This document shows, piece by piece, positions 21,317 to 30,513 of a DNA stretch of 64,000 nt. Below the pieces are notes generated by a model that ran no database searches, was not told the DNA's origin, and saw nothing but the letters and a program-made list of their open reading frames with translations. The stretch comes from Lineus longissimus. Lineage: Eukaryota; Nemertea; Pilidiophora; Heteronemertea; Lineidae. Numbering within the stretch: the first letter of the stretch is position 1; each line of letters starts with the position of its first letter. The position numbers and the translations under genes were made by a program. The stretch lies in NCBI RefSeq assembly GCF_910592395.1, contig NC_088323.1, positions 7,812,001 to 7,876,000 of the forward strand. The letters run 5' to 3'.

Positions 21317-22741
21317 GTGAAGTTGGAAACTGGATTATCCTACAAGTGGGGACCTACTTGGGCACGGTAAGGATGTCGACAGGCGAGACGTGACGCTTAT
21401 GTTGTTGTGAAACTGTCTGTTAGTGCGAATCTTCTTGTATAAATGCGATGTGCGATTCTGGTGTGCCTGAGGGTGTGACTAGGACCCTGGTCACCCCGTT
21501 TTGTATCACGAGTGTATTTTATCGTTTTAAACAGGTCAGTTTTTACTTCTCAGCCGATGCGTAATAATTCTATGCATCTATGGGTGCTCAATTTTATAGT
21601 GGCTTTGGAGTCGCAAAACGCGAGTTGGTAAAACACAGTGGTGTATTTTATAGGTAGAGACTCAGCGTGCTGGCCATTTCTTGAATTTGTGCGTCTTTTG
21701 GTGCCTGCTCAAATCCAGTTGTATATTGTGCCTTAATGTCAATAGCTCAGGGATGTTAGATCTCTATTGGTACAATCAGGGTAACACGATGAATGGTTTC
21801 CACTTCAATATTAATGGGTGCTCAGTGTTTTTTCATGTCACAGTGCGACATCTTACTAGAGATATTTCTGTTTCTTGTGTGGTGAGGACTACCCGTTTAG
21901 CTACTAGTTATTATGAACAATGTTGTTTCTTATACTGTACATGGGTTGGCTGGATTGCTTTGCTGGTTAACGCCATGATACAGCGGACACTGAACTTTTG
22001 ATACCAAATGTGTTTACTAGTAAATCGGAATTTTGTACTGGTGGTTTGAACATTGTGTACATGTATCAATATTGTATACGTATTCACTGCTTGTGGTACT
22101 GCGTACCAAAGTGTTTTTGACGTGCTTTTTATTTGATTAGGAGTTTTGTTGTGGTATTCATTATGATATACATGTACTTGTGTGTGTTTTCGTATATGAA
22201 TGAGCAAGTGGGTGCGACTAGAAACTGTCGGTGTGCTTTGAGGTTTTGTCTGCACGGAAATGTGGACGTGTTGTTTCATCACATGTTAAGCTACAGCTGT
22301 GGAGTGTTCAACTTATTAACCTGGCAACTTTCACGCACTATCAGCATAAGCAACTGGGACCTTAATGTGTATTGGATTATGTGCATTGAGATGCCTTTTG
22401 ATAGTTGCTTTTGCCTAAATGGTTATTTGGAGCCCCTTTGCCACTGACTGAAGCACTATTGTTCACTTTGTTTACATTTGTATTTTCTATCACACTTTAT
22501 GTGCTAGGGACCTTTTGGGTGGCTTCTTCAGGCACTTCTACACCATTACATTATTTATTTATTTTCACTTTGGTTAACCATAGTGCTACAGTTTTTGTGT
22601 ACCATGTGCATGGCCGAGCTAGTCAATTGGTCCTGGGGCATGTGACGTGAGTGTAGACTTGGAGAATCATGGTCGTGGGTACGAATAGTACTTAATTATT
22701 TGGTTTTGTTTGAAAACATGTTTATTGTTGTTTTGGTTTAA
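21317..22741 (+). other. Non-coding 3' region of the gypsy element
   Basis: About 1.4 kb with only short, hydrophobic chance frames. Nothing resembles an envelope protein with a signal peptide and anchor, so I read this as 3' untranslated element sequence. Confidence 0.55.
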
Positions 22742-22783
22742 GCGTATGGCAGGAGCTATCATACGCTCATCCGAAGGGAATGG
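22742..22783 (+). promoter_or_regulatory. Hairpin and polypurine tract before the 3' LTR
   Basis: GCGTATG and CATACGC (22742-22766) form a perfect 7-bp stem. GAAGGGAATGG (22773-22783) directly abuts the LTR and is the expected plus-strand primer site. Confidence 0.7.
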
Positions 22784-22951
22784 TGTATCATATCTGGGAC
22801 GCCAGAACAGCACGTGTTGGTGCTGCCCTCTGGCAATACGTTGTGACACCAGTTTGGTGAGCTGGTAAATAAAAGTAGTACCGTTTTGTGAACTCAAAAC
22901 ACGTGTGATTTCCCTTTTGTTGCGAGGCCCAAAGCTGGGAAATACCGCACA
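22784..22951 (+). repeat. 3' LTR (168 bp)
   Basis: Identical by eye to 14391-14558. It is followed by ATGATGATG, continuing the interrupted GAT tract of the target gene. Confidence 0.95.
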
Positions 22952-23772
22952 ATGATGATGATGATGATGATGATGACGATGATGAGGTTGATGATGATGA
23001 TAATGATGAAGAAGGACCCCCAACCATTGATTATGAGTCTGACTCTGATGGTGATGCGGAACGTGAACCAGCGTTTCGTGTCATAAGCGTTGGTGAAACA
23101 TACTTTCGAAAATATAAACAAAAAATGAAAATGAAAATCAGCGTTGACGGTTTGGAAAAAAGTGCATCATACAACGATGTACTTTTCCATCTGTCCAATG
23201 TCTTTTCGGAACTTTTGGCCACACTTATGCGGAACGACGATTCTCAAGACAGAGTCAGACTTATTGTGTCGGGGGATGGTCTGCGCCATATCAGTATACC
23301 GTTCATAGCCCCTGATCGGATGAGCGTAGAGAGGATTTTAACACACTTGGAAAGGGTTACACAGTCAAATGATGCATGGTTTTTTAAAGGGGTATTTCAC
23401 GTGAGTTTCATACACGTTAGATTGCCGATCGGCGGTCAGTACGCCAGGGGTATTGCATGTCCTGAAAAAAGGGTAAAAGACAAAACTACTTTTGTCGAAA
23501 TAAAAAACAAAGACAACCTTTGCCTAGCACGTGCAATAGTGACGGCAAGAGCCCGTGTGTTAAACGACCCGAACTATGAAGGCATCCGAAAAGGCTACAT
23601 CAAGCACCAACTCCAATTAGCTTCTGAGCTTCACGAAAAAGCAGGGGTGCCCAAGAAAAAATGCGGGATTCCAGAGATACGAAAATTTCAGGCATATTTG
23701 GCTCCAGATTTTCAACTAGTTGTATTTTCTACGCATACTATGAACAGTATTTGTTATACATGCTTCTCATAA
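22952..23772 (+). pseudogene. Family-B DNA polymerase, N-terminal part (unit A)
   Basis: After a poly-Asp tract, the frame runs through ESDSDGDAEREPAFRVIS into a region typical of the N-terminus of Polinton/Maverick-like family-B DNA polymerases found in invertebrate genomes. Landmarks are MSVERILTHLERVTQSNDAW, IKNKDNLCLARAIVTA, and ending KFQAYLAPDFQLVVFS. The exonuclease and palm domains are not here. The frame ends at 23772, where unrelated sequence shared with unit B begins; this is either an insertion point or a splice donor (CAGTATTTG near 23745). The upstream part of the same gene is cut off by the gypsy insertion. Family recognition is from memory of these landmarks. Confidence 0.65.
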
Positions 23773-24645
23773 AACATTGCCACCTATGGAGAACTCCTAG
23801 GAACTACACAGGAAGTGATGTCAGCAGAGGCCAGAAGTGTTGAATGTATCATGAAAAGCCAGTGCATGCCACTCTGAACAATAGACAGAATATCGCTCCA
23901 TTTATCATAGTTTGACCTATTCTAACAATAGCCACACGCTTCACTGACAAGTGATACGGGTAAGAAATTGAATGGAGGAGAATTGTAAACTAATTGAAGT
24001 GTGAAAAGGCCATAATTCCATGTAATATGAACTAATAATTTTGCTCAGTAATCTACATGCAATGCATGGCAGCCCAGGGCACAACAATGGATCAGCTGGC
24101 TAGGCTAATTGATGGGTGCATGTGCATGCTGGTCTGCTGCTCTACTGAGTAAATTAGGCCTGCATGGGCCTATCATGCATAATTTAGAATGCAATAGGGA
24201 GTAGAATTGCCAGCTAGGCCTAAGGCCTAGTATAAGATCAGCTGGATTGTACAGTGTAAACAAAGAAAATGATAATATAAATAACTAACTTCAACAAAGA
24301 TACCCTGCAGATTGTGAATTAATTAATCTGTTGTTCAAATCCCAGTCAAGGCAACTTTAGTTTTCTGTATTAATTATTATTAATAATTGATTAGATTTCA
24401 AAACAGTTAAATGTTTTTACAATATTGTCCCCCAGTTTAGGCCTACTGTAGGATTTCACACCATGGAGGATTTCAGTATAATTAATCAAACAATGCCAAC
24501 ACAGTCAGGCCTACACTGTGTTATCATTTAATGAACCAGGCCTGTCTACTTCTGCCTTAAAGGGACAATTAGGGGATGATAATAACATAAAACATTAACA
24601 TCCATTGCAAAATTAATTAAAATGTGTCTTTTTTTCAGTCTGAAT
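23773..24645 (+). other. Non-coding spacer shared with unit B
   Basis: No coding sequence. It matches 33379-35668 of unit B once the Harbinger element (33830-34812) and the MITE (35110-35538) are removed. This spacer is the empty site that defines both insertions. It ends in a T-rich acceptor, TTTTTTTCAG, at 24638. Confidence 0.8.
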
Positions 24646-25038
24646 ATGGCAACTCCTAGTCAGGCGTCATCACCAGATTCGCCGGTACGATCATCACAGG
24701 CATCAACCCAAGAACCCTCATCACCAATCCCGAGCCTTGATAGTGCCGTTACTGCTGTGAGTGAAACATCACTATCCGATTCTGAGGACTCGTCAGTGAT
24801 TTCTCAACTTCGATTCGATTGGCCCTTATCAAGTTCTCCGAGCTCAGAGTCAGAAGTTTTTGGCGCACCAAGCAATCCTAGTCCCAAGCAATATGAGATG
24901 AATATGCCTTTGAGATTTCAAATAAAAAGGCCGAAATGCGATCACCAAATCATCAGTTCATCTGAACGAAGGGCGAGAGCAGAACGACACGTGTTTGCCG
25001 ATTTCAAGTTCAACAAATTTACCATGTTCTACCATTGA
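24646..25038 (+). CDS. Ser/Pro-rich N-terminus of the YqaJ-gene, chimeric at the duplication joint
   Basis: From ATG 24646 the first 83 codons match the first exon of the YqaJ-associated gene at 35669 (MATPSQASSPDSPVRSSQAS). At about 24894 the sequence jumps to the left block of unit B and reads on out of any known frame (MPLRFQIKRPKCDHQIISSS) to a stop at 25038. The joint carries about 9 extra bases (24895-24903) partly copied from nearby (GATGAAT). The product, if any, is a truncated chimera. Confidence 0.6.
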   Translation: MATPSQASSPDSPVRSSQASTQEPSSPIPSLDSAVTAVSETSLSDSEDSSVISQLRFDWPLSSSPSSESEVFGAPSNPSPKQYEMNMPLRFQIKRPKCDHQIISSSERRARAERHVFADFKFNKFTMFYH

Positions 25039-25492
25039 TCGAAATTCAAGGAGTTTGTTGAAATCAACATCGGGCGATAAAATGTCCAGCAAGAGAGGAC
25101 ATTTTGATACACTTTGCTTCGCTTTGTATTGAGCGCATGTCGATTACTGTTCATCACCTGTGTTTGGTGGAAAAAATCTAATGATTCTAAAGTGTGATTG
25201 TATACATAGTATTTGGTCTGTGGGTGCTATTATAGTCATGTTGAACCATGCGGTCATTCATTAGTCAAGATGATGTCCCAAAGTGTGCATCGCTGCCACA
25301 CGTCTGTATGACTGTCTATTGCCTTGGCACTTTTCATGGTGGAATGTGTTTTGCTTTTTGTATTCGCATCTTATATGAAGAAAACAAAATGTCCTGTTGA
25401 CAGCCTTATATCACAGTCCGATATAAATGTGGTTAGCGTTTACTAAAGACGTGCTACTTTTTTAAAATTTTTCAGTAAACAGCAGCTGTAGA

Positions 25493-26107
25493 ATGGAAAG
25501 AAATAGCGACAGAGACGACGAAACACACCGCAGTTACGCCGATGTGGTGTCTGAAAACATAAGGGAACGCATGTTTTCTTCAACGGGTCTGTCCCTGAAG
25601 AAAAAGCAGAAGAAGGCGGATGTCGCACCTAAAGCGTCAGTCGCAGCATCTGTGAAGGGAACGTATACGTCTGTGTGGATTTCGCGATCATTTTTGATTC
25701 AATGCAGCATAATATTTACGAGCCATATTTAAAAGAGACACACTTTTAATCACACTGCTTTTTGTGTGTTTTCAGTGGAAGACAAACGTCCAGTGAAAAT
25801 TGGGAAAGCGACACGGAAGACGTCACGACACGCACCCACGTCTCCTGTAAAGAAGACAAGCAAGTTTCTGCAGTTAGTTGAAAATTGCGAATTTCTCTGT
25901 TCAATGTGCGCCATTACACATAATTTACTGTTATTTGATCTTTTATGTCGATTGTAAATCAGGGTATCTTTTCTGTGATTGTAGAAACATCAGCTGAGAC
26001 ACTCAGACCTGCAACTGCAACAACATCGAGAGCTGCAAGTGCATCGCCAATAGGAGGGACAACACCAGCAGTGCCCTCTCACAACAATGATGGTCATCCG
26101 ATTGAAG
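25493..26107 (+). pseudogene. Unknown gene, three small exons with a lost splice donor (unit B)
   Basis: Counterparts of 3257-3422, 3540-3610 and 3749-3871: coding segments 25493-25657, 25776-25846 and 25985-26107. The first exon's donor reads AAGGGAACGT instead of AAAGGTACGT, removing the GT. Acceptors (TGTTTTCAG at 25775, TTGTAG at 25984) and the GAAG|GTGCGT donor remain. The frames are otherwise conserved. Function unknown. Confidence 0.4.
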
Positions 26108-26223
26108 GTGCGTAGCGTAACATGTGACATATTATCAAAAGCAGTTAACAAAAACGTATTGAGTGCTAGTGTTTTAGCAAACATCTCGTTTTTGTTCTGC
26201 TGAGAACAAATCTTGCCCATGAG

Positions 26224-26495
26224 ATGTTGCGCACCCCCGGTGTGTTGTTTAATTCTGTTTCTGGGTGTGTTGTTGATGACTCGTTCAATTTATCAAGATT
26301 TTGGAGCAACTACATTAAGCCGCTGAACGAACATGTGTTTGGGCAGGAGAAGAGCGCCAGTAAACATCGCATCTACGAAACCAAGTGTTATGTGTTTGAG
26401 CCACCGGTTTACGAAGGCGAAGGCAGCAACAAAGATGTTATAATAACAGAAGATCTGAAGTCAATTGCGCAAACAAACTTGCAAAAAATCGTACC
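26224..26495 (+). pseudogene. Unknown exon MLRTPGVLF, deleted on the right (unit B)
   Basis: Matches the first 90 residues of the exon at 3980, with a few substitutions (DDLFNLS becomes DDSFNLS, HHIYET becomes HRIYET). At 26495 it is joined directly to sequence that in unit A lies at 13908. About 1.26 kb (4253-4881 plus 13272-13907 in unit A) is therefore missing here, or was added in A. Confidence 0.5.
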
Positions 26496-26496
26496 A

Positions 26497-27529
26497 CAGA
26501 ATCCCACCATCACAAATACCGGGTTCGCACCAAGCGCCTGCTGTTGTTGATGCGCCTGCTGTTGTTTCCGTTGTTGATGAGCCGTATCAAATTCCAGATG
26601 TGCTACTGGAGACAATTTCTTCGCCTGGTTCACCGCGCCGTACGGTATCTCAAGGAGACCAGGACACATCCACACAGGTCCCACTGATTGATGCGCATCA
26701 GCAACAACAACAACAGGTGGAAGCGAACTCGGTCGAGTGTTGCACGCCCCCTGTTAATCCGATTGCTGGTTTACCTGTGACAGACGATTCTGCAACCAGT
26801 TCAGAATTGTTTGAATTATTGTCGGGCGGGTTTGAAATGCTAATGGAAACGTGTGACACAAATAAATTACCAGTTGATCTATTGCACGGGGCACACGATT
26901 CTGTTGGGCATTCAGGACCGCCCGATGATGTATTGTCAACGATGTTCAACCCAACAGAGGTTTTGTCTGGCACAGGTGACCGAGTGCTGCAATCGGATAA
27001 ATCTCCGACAGAGCCAACTGCTCCTCTTGCTATCACGACAACGGGAACTGATGAAAATCAATCAAATAGGAGCCTCTGTGAGAATATGCAATGGGCGACA
27101 CATATGATCGAAGAGCTCGCAAACGGTCAGCGTTTCCTTGAGCCGCTCCCGAGTAAGCAAAGTATAATTCTAGACGCAGTTATAGAGCGTGCGAAACCTT
27201 TGCATACACCGGAGCGGCAAACCAATGATGTTTATCAAAGTTCTCAACAGGCAACTACGTCAGCCGCTTACGTGATTCCACCTAGTAAGCGGCCAGTTGA
27301 TTTTCATGCTGGAATAAAGCAAGGGATACGAAGTAGGGTAGAAGGTAACCGCCCGATTCTTAGGAGTCTACTTTCAGAGGGAAATATACCTGCACCTTCA
27401 GATGTCGGAGATCGGTACGGTAAGGGCAACATTGCCCAAAAACCTCTTAAATTGCAAAATGTTCCTGAACGTACCATTGTACACCAGTCTTTTTTAGGGG
27501 TGGGTCCACACAAACAAAAAGCAACCTAA
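26497..27529 (+). CDS. Unknown ~340-residue protein, full-length copy (unit B)
   Basis: One long open frame with ordinary amino-acid composition and no recognised domain. It starts with a Pro/Ala/Val-rich stretch (PAVVDAPAVVSVVDEPYQ), has a Gln run (about 26697-26715), a middle region (LFELLSGGFEMLMETCD; MQWATHMIEELANGQRFLE) and a C-terminal part conserved in unit A (RSLLSEGNIPAPSDVGDRYG). Frame continuity over 1 kb suggests it was coding recently. It lies just upstream of the Asp-rich and polymerase N-terminal frames in both units. It may therefore be a companion protein, or the N-terminal region of the same polymerase gene; splicing would be needed because the frames differ. Confidence 0.55.
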
Positions 27530-27534
27530 CAGGT

Positions 27535-27756
27535 GTGCAGACTGGTGGTAACAGGGTTGTTGCGGGCAACGCTCGAAGTGTTGGTGATACGGATGATGAT
27601 GATGATGATGATGATGATGACGATGATGAGGTTGATGATGATGATAATGATGAAGAAGGACCCCCAACCATTGATTATGAGTCTGACTCTGATGGTGATG
27701 CGGAACGTGAACCAGCGTTTCGTGTCATAAGCGTTGGTGAAACATACGTTCGAAAA
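27535..27756 (+). CDS. Acidic Asp-run segment leading to the polymerase, cut by a pogo insertion (unit B)
   Basis: Encodes a run of about 12 Asp residues, then PPTIDYESDSDGDAEREP and FRVISVGETYVRKY. In unit A the same frame runs on into the polymerase N-terminus. Here a transposon interrupts it at the TA of 27757-27758, and the frame continues artificially into the transposon for 18 codons. Confidence 0.6.
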
Positions 27757-27758
27757 TA

Positions 27759-30156
27759 CTGGCTTTTCATCGACAAACCACCGGTTCCTGATATTCAGGC
27801 CAAACCCACCTGATGATGGTACGTAGTAGAGGATCACAATACACGCATGGTAACGACCAATAGCAGTAGACTGTCAACTTGGAAGGCAGGCCTAGGTTTT
27901 AGAGGGGCTGCTGTATGTTTCGCAGGTGACCTAATAGGGTTACGTCATTTGTACGGACGAGTGCCGCGGCGGAATAATACGGGGTGTCCCACAAAATACT
28001 CCACCGGTTTTTACAGGATGTTTAATTTCAAAATTTGAGTACCTTAAAAAGCGTAAAAAAGGCATATCAAGGCTTGTTTGCTAAGTGTAATGGATGATTG
28101 AAAGGAACTTCGAACAACAATGTCTGGTCCATAGTTTGGAATCCGGGAGAATTACCTTAGCATTTTAGTTGGGACAACACGTAGGCCTAAAAGGGCAAAA
28201 ACTATTGAGTAATCAGTGAGGTTTCAGGCGTATATAAAGTTTGGGTACTGTCGGAAACCTCTTCTTGCCTTGCCTACAACTTGTAGAAATATGGATGAGC
28301 CACTGCCTAAAAGAAAGCGTAGTTATTCCGTGTCGGAGAAGCTGCGATACCTGCGATACTTTGAGGTTGCCATTGGAAATGGCACTGTGCGAACGATGAC
28401 AGAATTTGCCAACCACCACAACATACCTTTTGAGACGTTTCGCAGGTGGAACCGTCATGACCTGGAATTGAAGGAGGAGCAGAACCGGGGCAAAGACCGA
28501 AAGGTGAAGCAGAGGATGATTGGTTACTGGCCTGAGGTCGATGACCAACTAGAAATTTGGTTCCGGGATGTTCGGCGAAGACGTCTACCTGTTGTGATCC
28601 AGGATGTCCAGGTCCAGGAGAAGGCCGTGCAACTATTCCAGACCTGGTGGGAAGCCCTCCCAGAAGAGCGCCGACAACTCGCCACAGAGGCAAAACCACT
28701 AATGCATGATTTCCATGCATCCAACAGCTGGGTGGAACTTTTTATGAAGAGGAAGGACATCAGCCTGCGAAAGGTCATGAAGAACACTACCACCATTCCA
28801 GAAAACCCCGTTGTCCTGGTTCGAAACTTTCGCGATGAAATAACCAACACCATCGAAAATTTTGGTATACGAATACGCCTGTTTTTCAACATGGACCAGA
28901 CTTTCCTCCTTTTTGACCTCCGCCTAATGTACACCCTCAATGAGAAAGGTGCCAAGTCTGTTGATGTACGAACCTCAAGGAAGAATGCAAAGCTGGGATG
29001 TTCTGTTACACTTTGCGTGGCGGCGAATGGCGATAAGATGCGAGCCCACATCACCTTTCCGAGAAGAGGATTTGTTCGCGCGCTTCGAGCTCTGGAAGAG
29101 GCCGAGTTGCCCGAAAACATTGTGGTCACATCGTCCGCCACGGGATGGGTCAGACAGGAGACAAGTCACCATTGGCTTGACGAAATCTTCATCCCATACG
29201 TCCATGAGGCCCATGCTGAACATTTCATACTTTTGGTGGATCAGTTCAGAGTACATCGAACGGAGAACTTCAGGAATCGTCTCACTGCAGAAGGGGGCAG
29301 ACTCAACTTTGTACCGGTTAGATGCACATCTTTGGCACAACCCCTGGATGTGGCTGTCATGAGATCCTTCAAATGTCACGCCAGACAAGCATGGAAGTCA
29401 TGGAAGACCGAAAACACCAACACCGAAGCAGGCCAGTGTGATCCAATTGGACTCAGAGATGTCGTCAAAATCGTCAGCCGTGCCTTGGAAGCGATCAGCC
29501 CAGAGGTCGTCGAGCATGGATTTGAGAAAGCGTTACGCCCACAGAACATAGATGCAGGTCCACACTCGGTTCCAGATGACGACGATGACGACGAAGAGGG
29601 GGTAGAATTCCTCAATCTGCCTGATGAGTTTGAGCCTGAGATAGCAGGGCAGTAAGCAATCGGGTCAACAGAGAAAATCGACAACCGGACCAGAATAAAA
29701 ATCCAAAATAATGAATAAAAAAAAAACAGAAATGAGAAATAAAAAATAAAAACAATGAATAAAGGCAAAAAAGATGAATAAAGATTGGATGAAAGCCAAT
29801 CTGAATAAACCTGAATGCATGAAGCATTGCTGTCTTGAAGCGATGCTGGTAGAGCCCCCAAAAGGCCTGTGATGCCCACTCAAACGCGTTTTATGTGAGA
29901 AAGGGTTAACGTTGATCTATCAAACAGACCCAAACCGCAAAACCGCACTGAAACCGCAAACTCCGACCGCAAACCACAATAAACGCGAGCGCTTTGCATA
30001 TCCTATGTGTCTCGTTAGGCCAATCTGTCATTCTACTAGTAATACACCTACTTCATTCAACTTTCGACCAATGAGTGAAATGGTATTGTGCCCTGTGCTC
30101 GCGGTAGGCGTATGCATTAAGCCTAATGAACCGGTCTTACATCGATGAAAAGACAG
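27759..30156 (+). mobile_element. pogo/Tigger-like DNA transposon with TA target duplication
   Basis: The ends are inverted repeats: CTGGCTTTTCATCGA at 27759 against CTGTCTTTTCATCGA read inward from 30156, with ACCGGTTC shared a little further in. TA flanks both ends (27757-27758, 30157-30158). Unit A at about 23112 is the uninterrupted site. At 2398 bp with one long transposase ORF, this is the usual size for the family. Confidence 0.92.
28291..29655 (+). CDS. pogo/Tigger-type DDE transposase
   Basis: 454 residues from ATG 28291. An N-terminal helix-turn-helix region (YSVSEKLRYLRYFEVAIGNG) is followed by a CENP-B-like second HTH (SNSWVELFMKRKDISLRKVM). The RNase-H-like catalytic domain shows Asp202 (FFNMDQTFL), Asp317 (LLVDQFRVHR) and Asp353 (AQPLDVAVMRSFK); the last two have 35 residues between them, giving the DDxD signature of the pogo branch of Tc1/mariner. 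An acidic tail with an Asp run ends the protein. The frame is intact, and the flanking TIRs suit it, so the element could be recent. It would cut and paste elements carrying these TIRs at TA sites. Confidence 0.92.
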   Translation: MDEPLPKRKRSYSVSEKLRYLRYFEVAIGNGTVRTMTEFANHHNIPFETFRRWNRHDLELKEEQNRGKDRKVKQRMIGYWPEVDDQLEIWFRDVRRRRLPVVIQDVQVQEKAVQLFQTWWEALPEERRQLATEAKPLMHDFHASNSWVELFMKRKDISLRKVMKNTTTIPENPVVLVRNFRDEITNTIENFGIRIRLFFNMDQTFLLFDLRLMYTLNEKGAKSVDVRTSRKNAKLGCSVTLCVAANGDKMRAHITFPRRGFVRALRALEEAELPENIVVTSSATGWVRQETSHHWLDEIFIPYVHEAHAEHFILLVDQFRVHRTENFRNRLTAEGGRLNFVPVRCTSLAQPLDVAVMRSFKCHARQAWKSWKTENTNTEAGQCDPIGLRDVVKIVSRALEAISPEVVEHGFEKALRPQNIDAGPHSVPDDDDDDEEGVEFLNLPDEFEPEIAGQ

Positions 30157-30158
30157 TA

Positions 30159-30513
30159 TAAACAAAACACCATAGAAATGAAAATCAGCGTTGACGGTTT
30201 GGAAAAAAGTACATCATACAACGATGTACTTTTCCATCTGTCCAATGTCTTTTCGGAACTTTTGGCCACACTTAGGCGGAACGACGATTCTCAAGACAGA
30301 GTCAGATTTATTGTGTCGGGGGATGGTCTGCGCCATATCAGTATACCGTTCATAGCCCCTGATCGGATGAGCGTAGAGAGGATTTTAACACACTTGGAAA
30401 GGGTTACACAGTCAAATGATGCGTGACTTTTTAAAGGGGTATTTCACGTGAGTTTCATACATGTTAGATTGCCGAATGGCGGTCAGTACTCCAGGGGTAT
30501 TGCATGTCCTGAA
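30159..30513 (+). pseudogene. Polymerase N-terminal fragment, first part (unit B)
   Basis: Continuation of the interrupted gene after the pogo element. It matches 23113-23470 of unit A with few changes. The Trp codon of TQSNDAW (TGG) is TGA here (30424-30426), so the frame is broken. At about 30513 a satellite-bearing element interrupts it; the gene resumes at about 33071. Confidence 0.7.

Larger units (their letters stand above)
14391..22951 (+). mobile_element. Intact Ty3/gypsy LTR retrotransposon with an extra SGNH-hydrolase ORF
   Basis: The two 168-bp LTRs (14391-14558, 22784-22951) are identical by eye, start TG and end CA. They are flanked by ATGAT on both sides, inside a GAT tract, so the exact duplication is ambiguous. 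The uninterrupted target is visible in unit B at about 27594-27620. The element carries, in order: SGNH hydrolase (14783-15418), gag (15873-17399), pol (17348-21316) and a 1.46-kb non-coding tail ending in a polypurine tract at 22773. All three ORFs are open. Identical LTRs mean a recent insertion, and the element may still be active. Confidence 0.93.
24904..26495 (+). repeat. Tandem unit B, left block (matches 2661-4252)
   Basis: Nearly identical to unit A across exons and introns. It differs by small indels (for example 11 extra bases around 26147 and a shorter GTAAGAGG area near 25093) and substitutions. The preceding junction at 24895-24903 is the breakpoint of the duplication. Confidence 0.85.

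Noticed and set aside
21681-22650. Hydrophobic frames after pol, considered as an env gene
   Set aside because: Short, in different frames, with no signal peptide-anchor layout and no glycoprotein features.
22788-23027. Ser- and His-rich minus-strand frames
   Set aside because: Antisense of the GAT tract and LTR. The same applies at 27447-27671.
27979-28010. GGGGTGTCCCAC as a mariner TIR
   Set aside because: No matching inverted end was found downstream, and the pogo ends at 27759/30156 explain the insertion.
28524-29388. Minus-strand open frames of up to 205 codons
   Set aside because: Antisense shadows of the pogo transposase, which has clear catalytic motifs on the plus strand.
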